A stretch of DNA of 64,000 nucleotides from Arcobacter sp. (lineage in GTDB: Bacteria; Campylobacterota; Campylobacteria; Campylobacterales; Arcobacteraceae): positions 1 through 64,000 of the forward strand of contig PKUK01000004.1 of the NCBI GenBank assembly GCA_002869535.1. The letters are read 5' to 3'. The translations under genes and the position numbers were made by a program. Of the stretch, positions 34,401 through 43,403 are shown piece after piece (position 1 is the first letter of the stretch; each line of letters starts with the position of its first letter). The notes beneath the pieces were generated by a model. The model saw nothing but the letters and a program-made list of their open reading frames with translations. It made no database searches and was not told the origin of the DNA.

Positions 34401-35007
34401 ATCTTTGAACTGCTTTTTTATCTAAAAGTTTGTCAAATACACTATAATCCATAACTTCAACTTTGTTGATTTCATGTGATGTTCTAAATCCATCAAAAAA
34501 GTGTAAAAATGGAACTCTTCCTTTAATTGCAGCTAAATGAGCAACTCCCCCTATATCCATAACTTCTTGAACTGAACCAGTTGCTAGCATAGCAAAACCA
34601 GTTGCTCTTGCACTCATAACATCTTGATGATCTCCAAATATTGAAAGCGCATGCGCTGCTAATGCTCTAGCACTTACATGAATAACACCTGGTAATAGTT
34701 GACCAGCAACTTTATACATATTTGGAATTTTTAATAATAAACCTTGTGATGCAGTATATGTAGTTGTTAATGCACCTGCTTGTAATGAACCATGAAATGT
34801 ACCCGCTGCCCCCGCTTCACTTTGCATTTCAATTACTTTTGGAATTCCCCCAAATAAGTTCTTTTTACCTTGAGTCGCCCACTTCTCAGTATTATCCCCC
34901 ATTTGAGAAGAAGGTGTAATTGGATAAACTCCAGCTACTTCAGTAAAAGCATATGATACATATGCTGCTGCTTCATTCCCATCCATCGTAGAAAATTTTT
35001 TTGACAT
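31450..35007 (-). CDS. nifJ: Single-chain pyruvate:ferredoxin (flavodoxin) oxidoreductase
   Basis: 1185 aa, full length for the fused enzyme. Domains in order: pyrimidine-binding (FTEVAGVYPITPSSQMGD, near residue 20), transketolase C-like (about 270-400), gamma domain (about 420-620, with GRYGLSSKDV and GLGADGTVGANKNS), two 4Fe-4S clusters (CIQCNQCAFECP, CTGCNVCVDICP, about 690-760), and the TPP domain (CPGCGETPY, GGDGWAYDIGYGGLDHVL, VDTEVYSNTGGQ). It converts pyruvate to acetyl-CoA with ferredoxin or flavodoxin. It is isofunctional with the four-subunit enzyme just downstream, an unusual duplication of activity. Confidence 0.96.
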   Translation of the reverse strand: MSKKFSTMDGNEAAAYVSYAFTEVAGVYPITPSSQMGDNTEKWATQGKKNLFGGIPKVIEMQSEAGAAGTFHGSLQAGALTTTYTASQGLLLKIPNMYKVAGQLLPGVIHVSARALAAHALSIFGDHQDVMSARATGFAMLATGSVQEVMDIGGVAHLAAIKGRVPFLHFFDGFRTSHEINKVEVMDYSVFDKLLDKKAVQRFRDTSLNPESPITRGTAQNDDIYFQGREASNKFYNEVPDIVNEYMQEISKVTGRDYAPFTYYGANDATDIIIAMGSVTETIKETIDYLTTQGRKVGLLTVHLYRPFSTKYFMNVLPKSVERICVIDRTKEPGSLGEPLFLDIKSVFYNEKKQPKIIGGRYGLSSKDVHPAQIIALYDNLASQNPKDNFTVGINDDVTFTSIEVGKNVAVVEDVNECLFYGLGADGTVGANKNSVKIIGDKTDLYAQAYFAYDSKKSGGYTRSHLRFSKTPIRSTYLVTTPGFIACSKEVYLEQYEVIDNIREGGIFLLNSINSAKDIVAKIPDRVKKILADKKVKFYVINATKLARDIGLGNRTNTIMQAAFFKLAKVIDYETAKEYMKEYAEKAYGNKGEEIVKMNYAAIDAGEGGIEEVVVDPSWSSIEAGPLVLNSNYKGSDFVENFAKVVNAAKGDTLPVSIFTNREDGTFENGSTKYEKRGIATMVPEWNEETCIQCNQCAFECPHAVIRPFLMDENEFENAPEGVKKYSIDATGKGLKDQDLKYKIQVSILDCTGCNVCVDICPTAEKSLKMVPFNQEADDGEQENADYLFNDVTYKDYLVSKDSLKGSQFAKPLFEFHSACPGCGETPYIKLATQMFGDRMMIANATGCTSIYSASAPSTPYTKNEKGEGPAWANSLFEDTAEFGYGMHHANEAIRNRMQRIMEDTMEEVSNPLKVLYKEWIENRNDGKKTQEIRDKLVPQLEQNPDAPGVADLLSLKKYIVRKSQWIIGGDGWAYDIGYGGLDHVLATGENVNVLVVDTEVYSNTGGQSSKSARAGSIADFTNDGKPSAKKDLGYISMTYGNIYVAQINSRASQKQTAQAMKEAEEYNGPSLVIAYSPCIAHGIKGGLMKSVDQGQLATDCGYWPIYTFDPRKIDEGKNPIKISGKKPDWEKYEQFLMQENRYISLKKLNPKFADELLAKNKSDAQYRYRQLTRFAAADYSDELV

Positions 35008-35131
35008 TCAAACCCCTTAGTCTTTTTTATCATATTATCAATCTAAATTTAGATAATTATAAGCATAATTAATAATTATAACTAATTTATAGATATTAAT
35101 TTATTTTAAGATTAAAGAATTTAAAACTATA

Positions 35132-35797
35132 TTAATTGTGAAAGTTGTTTGCAGATACTTCTTCAATTAATTTTACTGCTTCTAGTGAGTTTTTTGATAT
35201 AAAACTAGTAAGTTCTTTCAGGTCTTCTTCTTTGCCATAACCGCAGAGAACGGCCACAGAGTTGACACCTGCACTATTTGCACATAAGATATCTAAGTGA
35301 GTGTCACCTATCATCCAAATATTTGAGGTTTTACTTAAATTCATCTGCTCCAAAGTTTTTAAAATTGGTTCTGGGTGTGGTTTGGGATTTTCCACATGTT
35401 CTCGTCCTGTAACAATTTAAAAGTATTTAAGTATGCCAAAGTGTTCTAATAAAGGAATAGTATATTTACCAGTTTTTGTAGTAACAATAGATAATCTTGC
35501 AAATTTACTTGCAACTTCTAAAGCCTCTATTGCATTTTCTAATAATAAAGTTTTTGTTGTAGATATTGTTTTATATCTTTGCTTATAAGTATCAACAAAA
35601 TCCCAAGCAAGTTCTTGTTCAACACCTAGTTCCATAAACATGATTTCTAAGGGATATCCAATAAGTGATTTTATATCCTCATCATTTCCTTGAAAATCAA
35701 AATTCATTTTTTCAAATGAGTGATGAAAAGTTGATACAATTGCATCTGTTGAGTCTATAAGTGTACCATCCAAATCAAATAGTATTATGTTCTCCAA
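35132..35797 (-). pseudogene. HAD-superfamily phosphatase gene with an in-frame TAA
   Basis: The frame encodes a 221 aa phosphoglycolate phosphatase/pyrophosphatase-like HAD enzyme. Motif I is LFDLDGTLIDS, motif II SIVTTKTGKYT, the Lys motif NPKPHPEP and motif III IGDTHLDILCANSAG. Codon 127 (35417-35419) is TAA where the family has an ordinary residue just before the VTGREHVENPKPHP block. Reading continues in the same frame on both sides, so this is a nonsense change. The upstream product would lack the Lys and motif III and should be inactive. A sequencing error must be excluded. Confidence 0.8.
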
Positions 35798-35809
35798 TAT
35801 TTTTCCTTT

Positions 35810-37327
35810 TTAATCATCTTCTTTTATCCAATCATTTTGATTATGCATAATACCCAAAAATGATGGTTCTATATTTTGTATTTTTTTACTAACTGATGTA
35901 ATTGAGTTAGGAATATATAAAAATAGATATGGAGTATCATTTGCTATGATATTAAATATTTTTCTATATATTTTACCCAATTCTTCTTTGTCAACTGTTG
36001 TTGAACCTTTAACAATAAGTTCATCAACTTCTTTATTTGAATAGCCTACTAAATTAAAAGCACCAGTTTTTCTAGAGTCGCTGTGCCATAGAGGATAAGC
36101 ATCTGGCATAACTGCTAAATTCCAACCTAAAACAATGGCTTCAAAGTTTCTTGGATGAACAACAGTATTTAAAAAAGCTTGCCACTCCATAACTCGTATT
36201 TTCATTTTTACACCAATTTTTGCAAGCTGATATTGAATGATTTGAGTAGCATTTAGTCTAGTTTCATTTCCTGTATTTGTTATAACTTCAAAACTTAAAG
36301 GATTGTTCTCATCATATCCTGCAAGTTTGAGTAGACGTTTTGCCTGCTTTAAATCTTGTTTTATAACTTTTATATCTTTATCATAAGCAAAAGTTCCTGG
36401 TAAGAATGGACCATTACAAACTTGCCCATGTCCAAAGAATAAGATATCAACAATCTCTTTTCTGTTTATGGCTAAAGAGAGAGCTTTTCTTACATTTAAA
36501 TCTTTAAACTTTTTATTGTTTAAATTAAATCCAAGATATGCATAAGCAAAAGCAGGGCGTTCTATTAATTGGAAGTCATCTAAGAACTCTTTATCTATTT
36601 GTCTATCAACTTGCAGGGGAGTTAATCCTCCCACATCAAGTCTGTTTTGTTTTAAAAACAAAAATGAAGTCGTGGGGTCTGGCAAAAACTTATAATTTAT
36701 CTCATCAATTTTAGGTCTGCCTTCAAAGTACTTGTCAAAAGCAAATAGCCTAATATCACTTCCAACTTTAAAACTATCTAGTTTATATGCACCAGTTCCA
36801 ATTGGCTGCTTATTAAAATCACTTTTCATCAAATCTTCTTCATCTTTTAATAGATGTTTTGGCAATATTCCTGTCATCCATATCTCTAATGCTTTAAAGT
36901 ATGGTTTTTTATAAATAATTTCTAAAGTAAAATCATTAATTTTTGAGATACTTTCTACCTCTTTATAATTGGATTTAATAGCAGTGAAAACTTTTGGGTC
37001 ATGGATTTTGTTATATGTAAAAATAACATCATCTGCACTGAATTTTTCTCCATCATGCCATAATACATCATCTCTTAGATTTATGATTAGATGAGTTTTT
37101 GAAATAAACTTATATGAAGAGGCTAGTTCAGGGACTATATTTCCATTTTTATCATATTTGAAAAGTCCATTAAAAAGCCATTGAGTTATCTCACTACTTG
37201 CACTATCACTTGCTAAAATTGGATTTATTCTACTTGGACTTGATGAAATTGATAAGTTTAGTGTACTTGCATTTAAACAAGTGAATAATGAACAGTGAAT
37301 AATGAATAATAGAAGAAATTTTTTCAT
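35810..37327 (-). CDS. Family 5 extracellular solute-binding protein (peptide/nickel type)
   Basis: 505 aa with a signal peptide (MKKFLLLFIIHCSLFTCLNAS). Family pattern: SSEITQWLFNGLFKYDKNGNIVPELASSY, VLWHDGEKFSADDVIFTYNKI and the later NVRKALSLAINRKEIVDILFFGHG. It binds peptides or similar ligands in the periplasm for an ABC importer. No permease or ATPase genes are adjacent, so it is an orphan here. It lies 12 bases upstream of the interrupted phosphatase on the same strand. Confidence 0.88.
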   Translation of the reverse strand: MKKFLLLFIIHCSLFTCLNASTLNLSISSSPSRINPILASDSASSEITQWLFNGLFKYDKNGNIVPELASSYKFISKTHLIINLRDDVLWHDGEKFSADDVIFTYNKIHDPKVFTAIKSNYKEVESISKINDFTLEIIYKKPYFKALEIWMTGILPKHLLKDEEDLMKSDFNKQPIGTGAYKLDSFKVGSDIRLFAFDKYFEGRPKIDEINYKFLPDPTTSFLFLKQNRLDVGGLTPLQVDRQIDKEFLDDFQLIERPAFAYAYLGFNLNNKKFKDLNVRKALSLAINRKEIVDILFFGHGQVCNGPFLPGTFAYDKDIKVIKQDLKQAKRLLKLAGYDENNPLSFEVITNTGNETRLNATQIIQYQLAKIGVKMKIRVMEWQAFLNTVVHPRNFEAIVLGWNLAVMPDAYPLWHSDSRKTGAFNLVGYSNKEVDELIVKGSTTVDKEELGKIYRKIFNIIANDTPYLFLYIPNSITSVSKKIQNIEPSFLGIMHNQNDWIKEDD

Positions 37328-37362
37328 TGAGTATTGTAATATTTTTTTATAAAAAAGTGCAT

Positions 37363-37392
37363 AAAAAAAGGAGCAACAAAAGTCGCTCCTTT
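37363..37392 (-). terminator. Terminator of the rplM-rpsI operon
   Basis: On the minus strand AAAGGAGCGAC-TTTT-GTTGCTCCTTT is followed by a T-run. The one non-Watson-Crick position is a G.U pair only on the minus strand, in line with the operon direction. Confidence 0.85.
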
Positions 37393-37412
37393 GAATATAG
37401 TAAAAATACCAA

Positions 37413-37802
37413 TTATCTTTTCGAGAATTGAGTAGATTTTCTTGCTTTTTTCTTTCCGTATTTTTTTCTCTCTACAGATCTTGCATCTCTAGTTAGTAAT
37501 CCATAAGGTTTTAAAACAGCTCTGAATTGCTCATCAAAAGCAACTAAAGCTCTTGAAATACCATGTTTTGCAGCGTCAGCTTGTGCAGAGTAACCTCCAC
37601 CTAAAGTTTTAACGATAACATTTACAGAAGTTTCTTGTTTTGATACTTCTAAAGGTCTCATTACTCTTTTTTTAATAGCTTCGTGTCCACCTAACCATGC
37701 ATCTAAAGATTGACCATTAATAATAAGTTGCCCGTTACCAGCTTCTAACCATACTTTTGCGATAGAAGATTTTCTTCTTCCAGTTGCGTATACTTTTGCC
37801 AT
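37413..37802 (-). CDS. rpsI: 30S ribosomal protein S9
   Basis: 129 aa, normal length, with [15 protein letters not shown] at the start and the basic C-terminal tail [19 protein letters not shown], whose last Arg contacts P-site tRNA. It is co-transcribed with rplM, 5 bases apart, the usual pair. Confidence 0.98.
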   Translation of the reverse strand: MAKVYATGRRKSSIAKVWLEAGNGQLIINGQSLDAWLGGHEAIKKRVMRPLEVSKQETSVNVIVKTLGGGYSAQADAAKHGISRALVAFDEQFRAVLKPYGLLTRDARSVERKKYGKKKARKSTQFSKR

Positions 37803-37807
37803 TAGTC

Positions 37808-38227
37808 TTATCCTTTAATTTGCGCAGTGTGAGGGTGTTCGCTACCTGCGTATACTTTTAATTTTTTTAACATTGATTTACCAAGTTTTGTTTTTGGTAA
37901 CATACCTCTTGTAGCCAATTTGTATAGCTTCTCAGGGTTTTGTTCAAACATATCAGACATTTTGTGAGTTTTTGTACTACCAAAATAACCTGAGTGTGTA
38001 TAGTAATTTTTAGTTTCTAGTTTAGTACCAGAAAATTTTGCTTTTGTTGCATTTATGATAATTACGTTATCTCCACAGTCAACATGAGGAGTATAATTAG
38101 TATTATTTTTACCTCTTAAGATTGTAGCAACTTCAGTAATGATTCTACCAAATACTTTATCAGTTGCATCTATAATAACCCAATCTCTTTCGATTTCATT
38201 GGCTTTTGCCATTTGAGTGAATTTCAT
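37808..38227 (-). CDS. rplM: 50S ribosomal protein L13
   Basis: 139 aa with [46 protein letters not shown] and the [25 protein letters not shown] end block. The start ATG has GGAGA upstream; an internal Met six codons in is less well placed. It is first of the rplM-rpsI pair. Confidence 0.98.
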   Translation of the reverse strand: MKFTQMAKANEIERDWVIIDATDKVFGRIITEVATILRGKNNTNYTPHVDCGDNVIIINATKAKFSGTKLETKNYYTHSGYFGSTKTHKMSDMFEQNPEKLYKLATRGMLPKTKLGKSMLKKLKVYAGSEHPHTAQIKG

Positions 38228-38303
38228 CTACGTTCTCCGATTTAATTAATGAGCTGGAATAATAGTGTAGTAATACTTATGTATAGCTTAAATTAAGTAT
38301 TTT

Positions 38304-39680
38304 TTAATATTTAATGATAAATTCAGAACCTTTACCATAAATAGAGCTTATTTGAAGTTTGAAATTATGAAGATTTAGAATAGAGTTTACTATAAATAAT
38401 CCTAGTCCCAATGAATTGTTCCAGCCATTTTGTGATACTCTATAAAACTTTCTTGTGATTTTTAAAAGGTCAGTCTCACTTATACCAATACCTGTATCTA
38501 TAACTTTTAAGTATTCCTGTGAAATTTCAACTCTTACTACACCTTCTGAGTATTTTAAAGCATTTTCAATTAGATTTGATATTGCCATACTTATTAAAGT
38601 ATCATCCCCTTGAATACTCTTATTCTCTCCACTTATTTCTATGGTTCTATTTGGATATTTATCTTTTAAATCTATTGCTATAATTTCACATAAACTTTTT
38701 AAATCCAACTCTCTTTTTTCAATATTTTCTCTACCCTCTTCAAGCTTTAGTGCAAGTCTTAGTTTATCAATTATTTGAGTCATCTTGTTTGCATTTGAAT
38801 CAATTTTTGTAAGAAATTTATCTCTCATTTGTATTGGTAAATCTTTATCATTTTGTAAAGTTTGTACATATCCTGTAATAATAGCAATAGGGTTTTTAAA
38901 TTCATGGGAAATGGCACTTATAATTTCATCTTTTTGTTTATTTGCAAGCTTTAGTTTTGCAGTATGTTTAGCTTTTGATTTCTCTTTCTTTTGAAGTTTT
39001 ATTGCTACTTTATTTAGTAGTTTATTTATTGTAAAAAACTCTTGGGTATAAAATGACGACATATTTGTAGGTTCTTTTTTCTTTGTTAAATTAATTAAAA
39101 AGTTCAATATATTATCAGTCTCATGACGAATTTTATCAGAGATATAATATGAAACAATAAATGCTAAAAGTAAAAATATAGAAAATATCCCTATAAGTTG
39201 TAGGGTTAATTTTATAAAATACTCTTTTATTGTAGTTATTTCACTTGACATTCTAATATAGTAGACTTTATCATCAATAGTAACTTCTTTTGCAATATAT
39301 AAAAGGTCTTTATTTAAGGTATCTGAGTGTCTAGCTATCTCTCCATAGGTTTTATATTTTGCTGCAATAATCTCTTCTCTATTTCCATGGTTTTCCATTA
39401 AACTTTTATCTTCATCACTCTCTGCAACAACTACACCATCTGTATCTATTATGGTAACCCTTAGATTAGTAGCTCTTTTTATCTCTAATACTTTTTGGTC
39501 TATATTTTTTAAATTTGGTAGGGAAATGGAAAGAGTATCTATGTTTGATAAAATATTTTTTTCAATTTGATCAAGATATATTGATTTTGACCAAAAATAG
39601 ACTACTATAGAGATAAGTAAAAGTATTGATAAAAAGATAAATATAAAACTTCGAAGAAAAAGCTGATGGATTTTTAACAA
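38304..39680 (-). CDS. Sensor histidine kinase of the phosphate locus (PhoR-like)
   Basis: 458 aa. Two membrane helices (about 10-30 and 157-178) enclose a periplasmic sensor of about 125 residues. A cytoplasmic part with Lys-rich linker leads to the kinase: H-box ISHEFKNPIAIITGY, N-box NLIENALKYSEG, G1 VIDTGIGIS and G2 LGLGLFIVNSIL. It shares a 7-base overlap with the response-regulator gene. Location at the end of the pst cluster suggests control of phosphate genes; the periplasmic sensor differs from the PAS-only layout of E. coli PhoR. Confidence 0.9.
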   Translation of the reverse strand: MLKIHQLFLRSFIFIFLSILLLISIVVYFWSKSIYLDQIEKNILSNIDTLSISLPNLKNIDQKVLEIKRATNLRVTIIDTDGVVVAESDEDKSLMENHGNREEIIAAKYKTYGEIARHSDTLNKDLLYIAKEVTIDDKVYYIRMSSEITTIKEYFIKLTLQLIGIFSIFLLLAFIVSYYISDKIRHETDNILNFLINLTKKKEPTNMSSFYTQEFFTINKLLNKVAIKLQKKEKSKAKHTAKLKLANKQKDEIISAISHEFKNPIAIITGYVQTLQNDKDLPIQMRDKFLTKIDSNANKMTQIIDKLRLALKLEEGRENIEKRELDLKSLCEIIAIDLKDKYPNRTIEISGENKSIQGDDTLISMAISNLIENALKYSEGVVRVEISQEYLKVIDTGIGISETDLLKITRKFYRVSQNGWNNSLGLGLFIVNSILNLHNFKLQISSIYGKGSEFIIKY

Positions 39681-40348
39681 AACATGTAACCTTCACCACG
39701 TACAGATTTTATATATTTTTTATCTCCTTTAGAGTCTATTTTACTCTTTAATCTTTTCACTGCAACATTAACAGTTTTTAATTTTTTTTCAAAAGAGTCT
39801 TCCCATACAGTGTTTAGTAGATGTTCTCTACTTAAAAGGATATCTTTATTTTTGAAAAACTCTAAAAGTAAATCGTGTTCTAAAGTTGTAAGTTCAATTT
39901 TGCAATCTTCTATATAAAAACTTTTACTAGATCTTTTATATGTAATATCTTTTATTTTTTCTACTTCTACATCTTTTTTAGTTCTTTTTATAACTGCTTT
40001 TACCCTTGCGGTTAACTCTTTTAGATTAAAGGGTTTAGTTATATAATCATCTGCATGTTTATCAAAGCCTTCTAAGATATCTTCATCTTTATCTTTTGCA
40101 CTAACATAAATCACAGGTATAGTGTAACCTTTTGATTTTATATCATTGATAAAAGTTGTACCTTCCATTCCTGGCAAGTTTCTATCCATAAGTATTAAAT
40201 CTATCTCTTCTTCATCTAAAACTTCATAGGCTTTTTTTGATACAGTTAAAAAGCCAATAGTCTCAAATCCCTCTTTTTGTAAGGTATATTCTAAAAGTTC
40301 TAGAATATCAACTTCATCTTCAATTATTAGTAGGGTATGATTATTCAC
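39674..40348 (-). CDS. OmpR/PhoB-family response regulator
   Basis: 224 aa. The receiver domain has the acidic pocket IIEDEVD, phospho-acceptor Asp in LILMDRNLPG and switch Lys in YITKPFNLKEL. The C-terminal winged helix (about 130-224) has IELTTLEHDLLLEFFKNKDILLSREHLLNTVWED and the closing KYIKSVRGEGYMF. It is the expected DNA-binding partner of the direct-repeat boxes before pstS and pstC. It overlaps the genes on both sides by 7-8 bases. Confidence 0.93.
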   Translation of the reverse strand: MNNHTLLIIEDEVDILELLEYTLQKEGFETIGFLTVSKKAYEVLDEEEIDLILMDRNLPGMEGTTFINDIKSKGYTIPVIYVSAKDKDEDILEGFDKHADDYITKPFNLKELTARVKAVIKRTKKDVEVEKIKDITYKRSSKSFYIEDCKIELTTLEHDLLLEFFKNKDILLSREHLLNTVWEDSFEKKLKTVNVAVKRLKSKIDSKGDKKYIKSVRGEGYMFC

Positions 40349-40736
40349 TTGAATTATTACCTTTGTCTTTTAATTTACTACTTCCTGGAGAGTATTTTAT
40401 TGACATTATCCTAAAAATAAAAAATACAAATATAACAATTAGTAAAAATGATATGTCAAAATAGTCTATATTTTTGTGTGAAGCTTGAATAATAACATCT
40501 CGAATAAGAAATATAATAAAGATATCAATAACAAATCGAAGTCTTAACTTCTCTTTTTTTATAAAGTCAGAAATCATTTTTACAACTTCCATAATAACTA
40601 TAAACTCAAGCATGTAGATTATGGCTTTGAAGAATTCTAAACCTGAAATAATAATAGCAATGAATAGAACCATTGCTATTAGAACCTCATAATTGTATTC
40701 GAAGTATTTTCGTATTTTAAGTAGGGCTTTTCTCAT
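40341..40736 (-). CDS. PsiE-like phosphate-starvation membrane protein
   Basis: 131 aa with four predicted membrane helices and a charged cytoplasmic end (YSPGSSKLKDKGNNSSE). The pattern MLEFIVIMEVVKMISDFIKKEKLRLRFVIDIFIIFLIRDVII fits the PsiE family, known from phosphate starvation in E. coli; biochemical role unknown. It lies between phoU and the response regulator, overlapping the latter by 8 bases. Confidence 0.8.
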   Translation of the reverse strand: MRKALLKIRKYFEYNYEVLIAMVLFIAIIISGLEFFKAIIYMLEFIVIMEVVKMISDFIKKEKLRLRFVIDIFIIFLIRDVIIQASHKNIDYFDISFLLIVIFVFFIFRIMSIKYSPGSSKLKDKGNNSSE

Positions 40737-40759
40737 AAGTTAAATTATATCATAAAGAG

Positions 40760-41428
40760 TTATTTTCTCTCTAATTCTCCGCCTTTATCTGCAAAAAGTA
40801 GTAAATGTGCAATAGCAACTGATCTATCTGATATTTTTTCTAATTTTCTCAATGAAGTTAAAATATTAAAATACTCTTTTGATAAGTCTAAGTTTTTAGA
40901 GATAAGTTTTAAAATATTTTTTTCAATCATTGCATATAAATCATCAGTTTTACTCTCTTCTACTACAACTCTTTGGTATTTCTCTTCAACATGCTGTGAA
41001 TTATCATCTTTTATTATAGATATTGCAGTTTGAAGAGAAAGAATAGTTGATTTTAATAAAGGAATTGCAAATTCTAATATTGTTTTTGTATTTAAATCAT
41101 CAGTATATGAAGTTCTAAAAATTTTAATAAAATCCTTTGTATTTCCCCCAGCTCTTACTAACTCATTTGTAATTTTTAAATAAGATACCAATTCTCTTAA
41201 GTCTTTTGCTTCTGGCTGATATAAAGCAAGGGCAGTTACAATAGAGTTATCAATATCATTTGACTTACTTGTAAGTTTTTTTAGTGATAAATCTGCATCT
41301 TTAAGTGATTTAATATCATCATCTTTTAACGCTTTTAAAGAAGCATTTAATGATTCAACTACAACATCTCCTATTTCTAATAATTCATTTTGAATTAATT
41401 CTCTTTTTGTATCGTATACTTTTAACAT
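40760..41428 (-). CDS. phoU: PhoU-family phosphate regulator
   Basis: 222 aa, two three-helix repeats typical of PhoU, with VVESLNASLKALKDDD and a C-terminal YFNILTSLRKLEKISDRSVAIAHLLLF that matches the conserved ERIGD-type helix in degenerate form (EKISDRS). PhoU couples the Pst transporter to the sensor kinase and represses the regulon when phosphate is plentiful. It shares 1 base with pstB. Confidence 0.88.
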   Translation of the reverse strand: MLKVYDTKRELIQNELLEIGDVVVESLNASLKALKDDDIKSLKDADLSLKKLTSKSNDIDNSIVTALALYQPEAKDLRELVSYLKITNELVRAGGNTKDFIKIFRTSYTDDLNTKTILEFAIPLLKSTILSLQTAISIIKDDNSQHVEEKYQRVVVEESKTDDLYAMIEKNILKLISKNLDLSKEYFNILTSLRKLEKISDRSVAIAHLLLFADKGGELERK

Positions 41429-42201
41429 TAACCAAACCTTCCTGTAATATAATCTTCTGTTTTTTTGTTACCTGGATTTACAAATATGATATCTGTTTTA
41501 TCATATTCTATTAGCTTTCCAAGGTGAAAGAATGCCGTATAGTCAGCAACTCTTGCTGCTTGTTGCATATTGTGTGTTACTGTTACAATTGTATAATCAT
41601 TTTTAAGTTCTAGCATTAAAGCTTCGATTTTTTCTGTACTAATAGGATCAAGGGCACTTGTTGGCTCATCCATTAAAATAACTTCAGGTTTAATAGCGAT
41701 GGTTCTTGCAATACATAATCTTTGTTGTTGTCCCCCTGAAAGTGATGTCCCTGGCTGTCCCAATTTATCTTTTACTTCATCCCATAGACCAGCTTTAATT
41801 AGTGAAGACTCTACTAACTCATTACACTCTTTACCTTTTTTTGTTATACCATGTTTTAGTGGGGCATAAGCAACATTATCATAAATAGTTTTTGGAAAAG
41901 GGTTTGGTTGTTGAAATACCATTCCTACTCTTTTTCTAACACTCACTTCATCAACATCTTTGTCATAAATATTTTTATTATCAATAATTATTTCACCGTC
42001 AATTCTTACAGAGTTAATTAGGTCATTCATTCTATTTACACATCTTAAAAATGTAGATTTTCCACAACCAGAAGGTCCTATTAGGGCTGTAATTTTATTT
42101 TCAAATAAATCAACACTTATATTATGTAAGGCATGATTGTCCCCATACAAAAGGTTAAGGTCTTCAACTTTTACTTTTGTTTTATTTTCTGTATTACTCA
42201 T
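41428..42201 (-). CDS. pstB: Phosphate ABC transporter ATPase
   Basis: 257 aa with Walker [15 protein letters not shown]-loop [15 protein letters not shown] (PstB-specific), signature [16 protein letters not shown], Walker [14 protein letters not shown] and H-loop [11 protein letters not shown]. It powers high-affinity phosphate uptake. The order pstC-pstA-pstB-phoU is conserved. Confidence 0.97.
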   Translation of the reverse strand: MSNTENKTKVKVEDLNLLYGDNHALHNISVDLFENKITALIGPSGCGKSTFLRCVNRMNDLINSVRIDGEIIIDNKNIYDKDVDEVSVRKRVGMVFQQPNPFPKTIYDNVAYAPLKHGITKKGKECNELVESSLIKAGLWDEVKDKLGQPGTSLSGGQQQRLCIARTIAIKPEVILMDEPTSALDPISTEKIEALMLELKNDYTIVTVTHNMQQAARVADYTAFFHLGKLIEYDKTDIIFVNPGNKKTEDYITGRFG

Positions 42202-42215
42202 AATTTTCCTTGTTA

Positions 42216-43403
42216 CTATTTAACTTCGAATTTTTTTCTTAAATAAATTGCTATAGCATTTAGTGAAATAAGTACTGAAAGTAGTACCATAATACCAGCA
42301 GCAGTCTTTTCAATATACATTCTCTCTGGCATTCCAGCCCATGTAAAAAGTTGTGCAGGCATAACTGTTGCTGCATCTGTTACCATAGATGGTGCATCTG
42401 GAATAAATGCAATCATCCCTATAATAATTAAAGGTGCTGTTTCCCCCATAGCTTGTGCTAGTCCAATAATAGAACCTGTTAAAACACCTGGGAATGCCAA
42501 TGGTAAAACGTGGTCTTTTGTTACTTCAATTTTATTTAAACCCAAACCATATGCCGCTTGTCTAATTGTATCTGGTACTGCTCTTAATGCTGCTCTTGAA
42601 CTAACAATAATAATTGGCAAGGTCATAAGTGCTAAAGTTAAACCACCAACTAGGGGTGAAGAACGAGGAAGTCCAAAAAGATTAATAAATATAGATAGAC
42701 CTAAAAGCCCAAATAGGATTGAAGGAATAGCTGCAAGGTTGTTAATATTTACTTCAATAAATCTTGTAAATTTGTTATCATCTGCAAACTCTTCAAGATA
42801 AATTGCTGTCATAACACCAATTGGAAATGCTACAAGCATAGTAACAATTAGAGTTAAAATTGAACCAATTATTGCTGAATAAATACCTGCATACTCTGGG
42901 ATTTTTGAGTCACCATTTGTAAAAAATATTGTATTAAATTTCATCTCTATTTTATTTTGTGCGATTAATTCATCTACTAAATGTCTATCTTTTCTTTTTA
43001 ACTTATAGTGATGTTCTTTCATATACTGATCAACTTGATCATCTGCTAAAACCCATTGAGTTTGTGTTGTATTCATAAGTGCAGGATTTTCTCTAACTAG
43101 ATTTGGGATATCTCTTAACCATGCTCTTGATACAATTCCTTTATACTCTCTTGGAACAGCTTTTCTAGAATCCCTAATTGTTTGTTCATTATATACTACT
43201 TCTGTTTGTACATAAGCAACTTTAAATGCTGGAAGTCCTTTTAAAGTAATATCAACTAAAAAGAATGCCAAAAATGCAATTGAAAATATCAAAGATGTTA
43301 GTGTAAATCTTTTAAATCTTCTTGAACTTGCATGTCTTTTAGTAAGTGTTGGATCATAAAAAGGATTGTGTTTTTTTTCTTTTTTTCTTTTTCTCATAAT
43401 CAT
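42216..43403 (-). CDS. pstA: Phosphate ABC transporter permease PstA
   Basis: 395 aa, longer than E. coli PstA (about 296) because of an N-terminal basic segment and a periplasmic insert of about 115 residues between the first helix and the conserved transmembrane domain. The latter begins at [38 protein letters not shown] and carries the EAA loop [33 protein letters not shown]. It overlaps pstC by 4 bases. Confidence 0.94.
   Translation of the reverse strand: MIMRKRKKEKKHNPFYDPTLTKRHASSRRFKRFTLTSLIFSIAFLAFFLVDITLKGLPAFKVAYVQTEVVYNEQTIRDSRKAVPREYKGIVSRAWLRDIPNLVRENPALMNTTQTQWVLADDQVDQYMKEHHYKLKRKDRHLVDELIAQNKIEMKFNTIFFTNGDSKIPEYAGIYSAIIGSILTLIVTMLVAFPIGVMTAIYLEEFADDNKFTRFIEVNINNLAAIPSILFGLLGLSIFINLFGLPRSSPLVGGLTLALMTLPIIIVSSRAALRAVPDTIRQAAYGLGLNKIEVTKDHVLPLAFPGVLTGSIIGLAQAMGETAPLIIIGMIAFIPDAPSMVTDAATVMPAQLFTWAGMPERMYIEKTAAGIMVLLSVLISLNAIAIYLRKKFEVK

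Noticed and set aside
37281-37312. Direct repeat GTGAATAATGAAxA within the signal peptide of the peptide-binding protein
   Set aside because: A short duplication inside coding sequence that keeps a hydrophobic leader; no sign of function.
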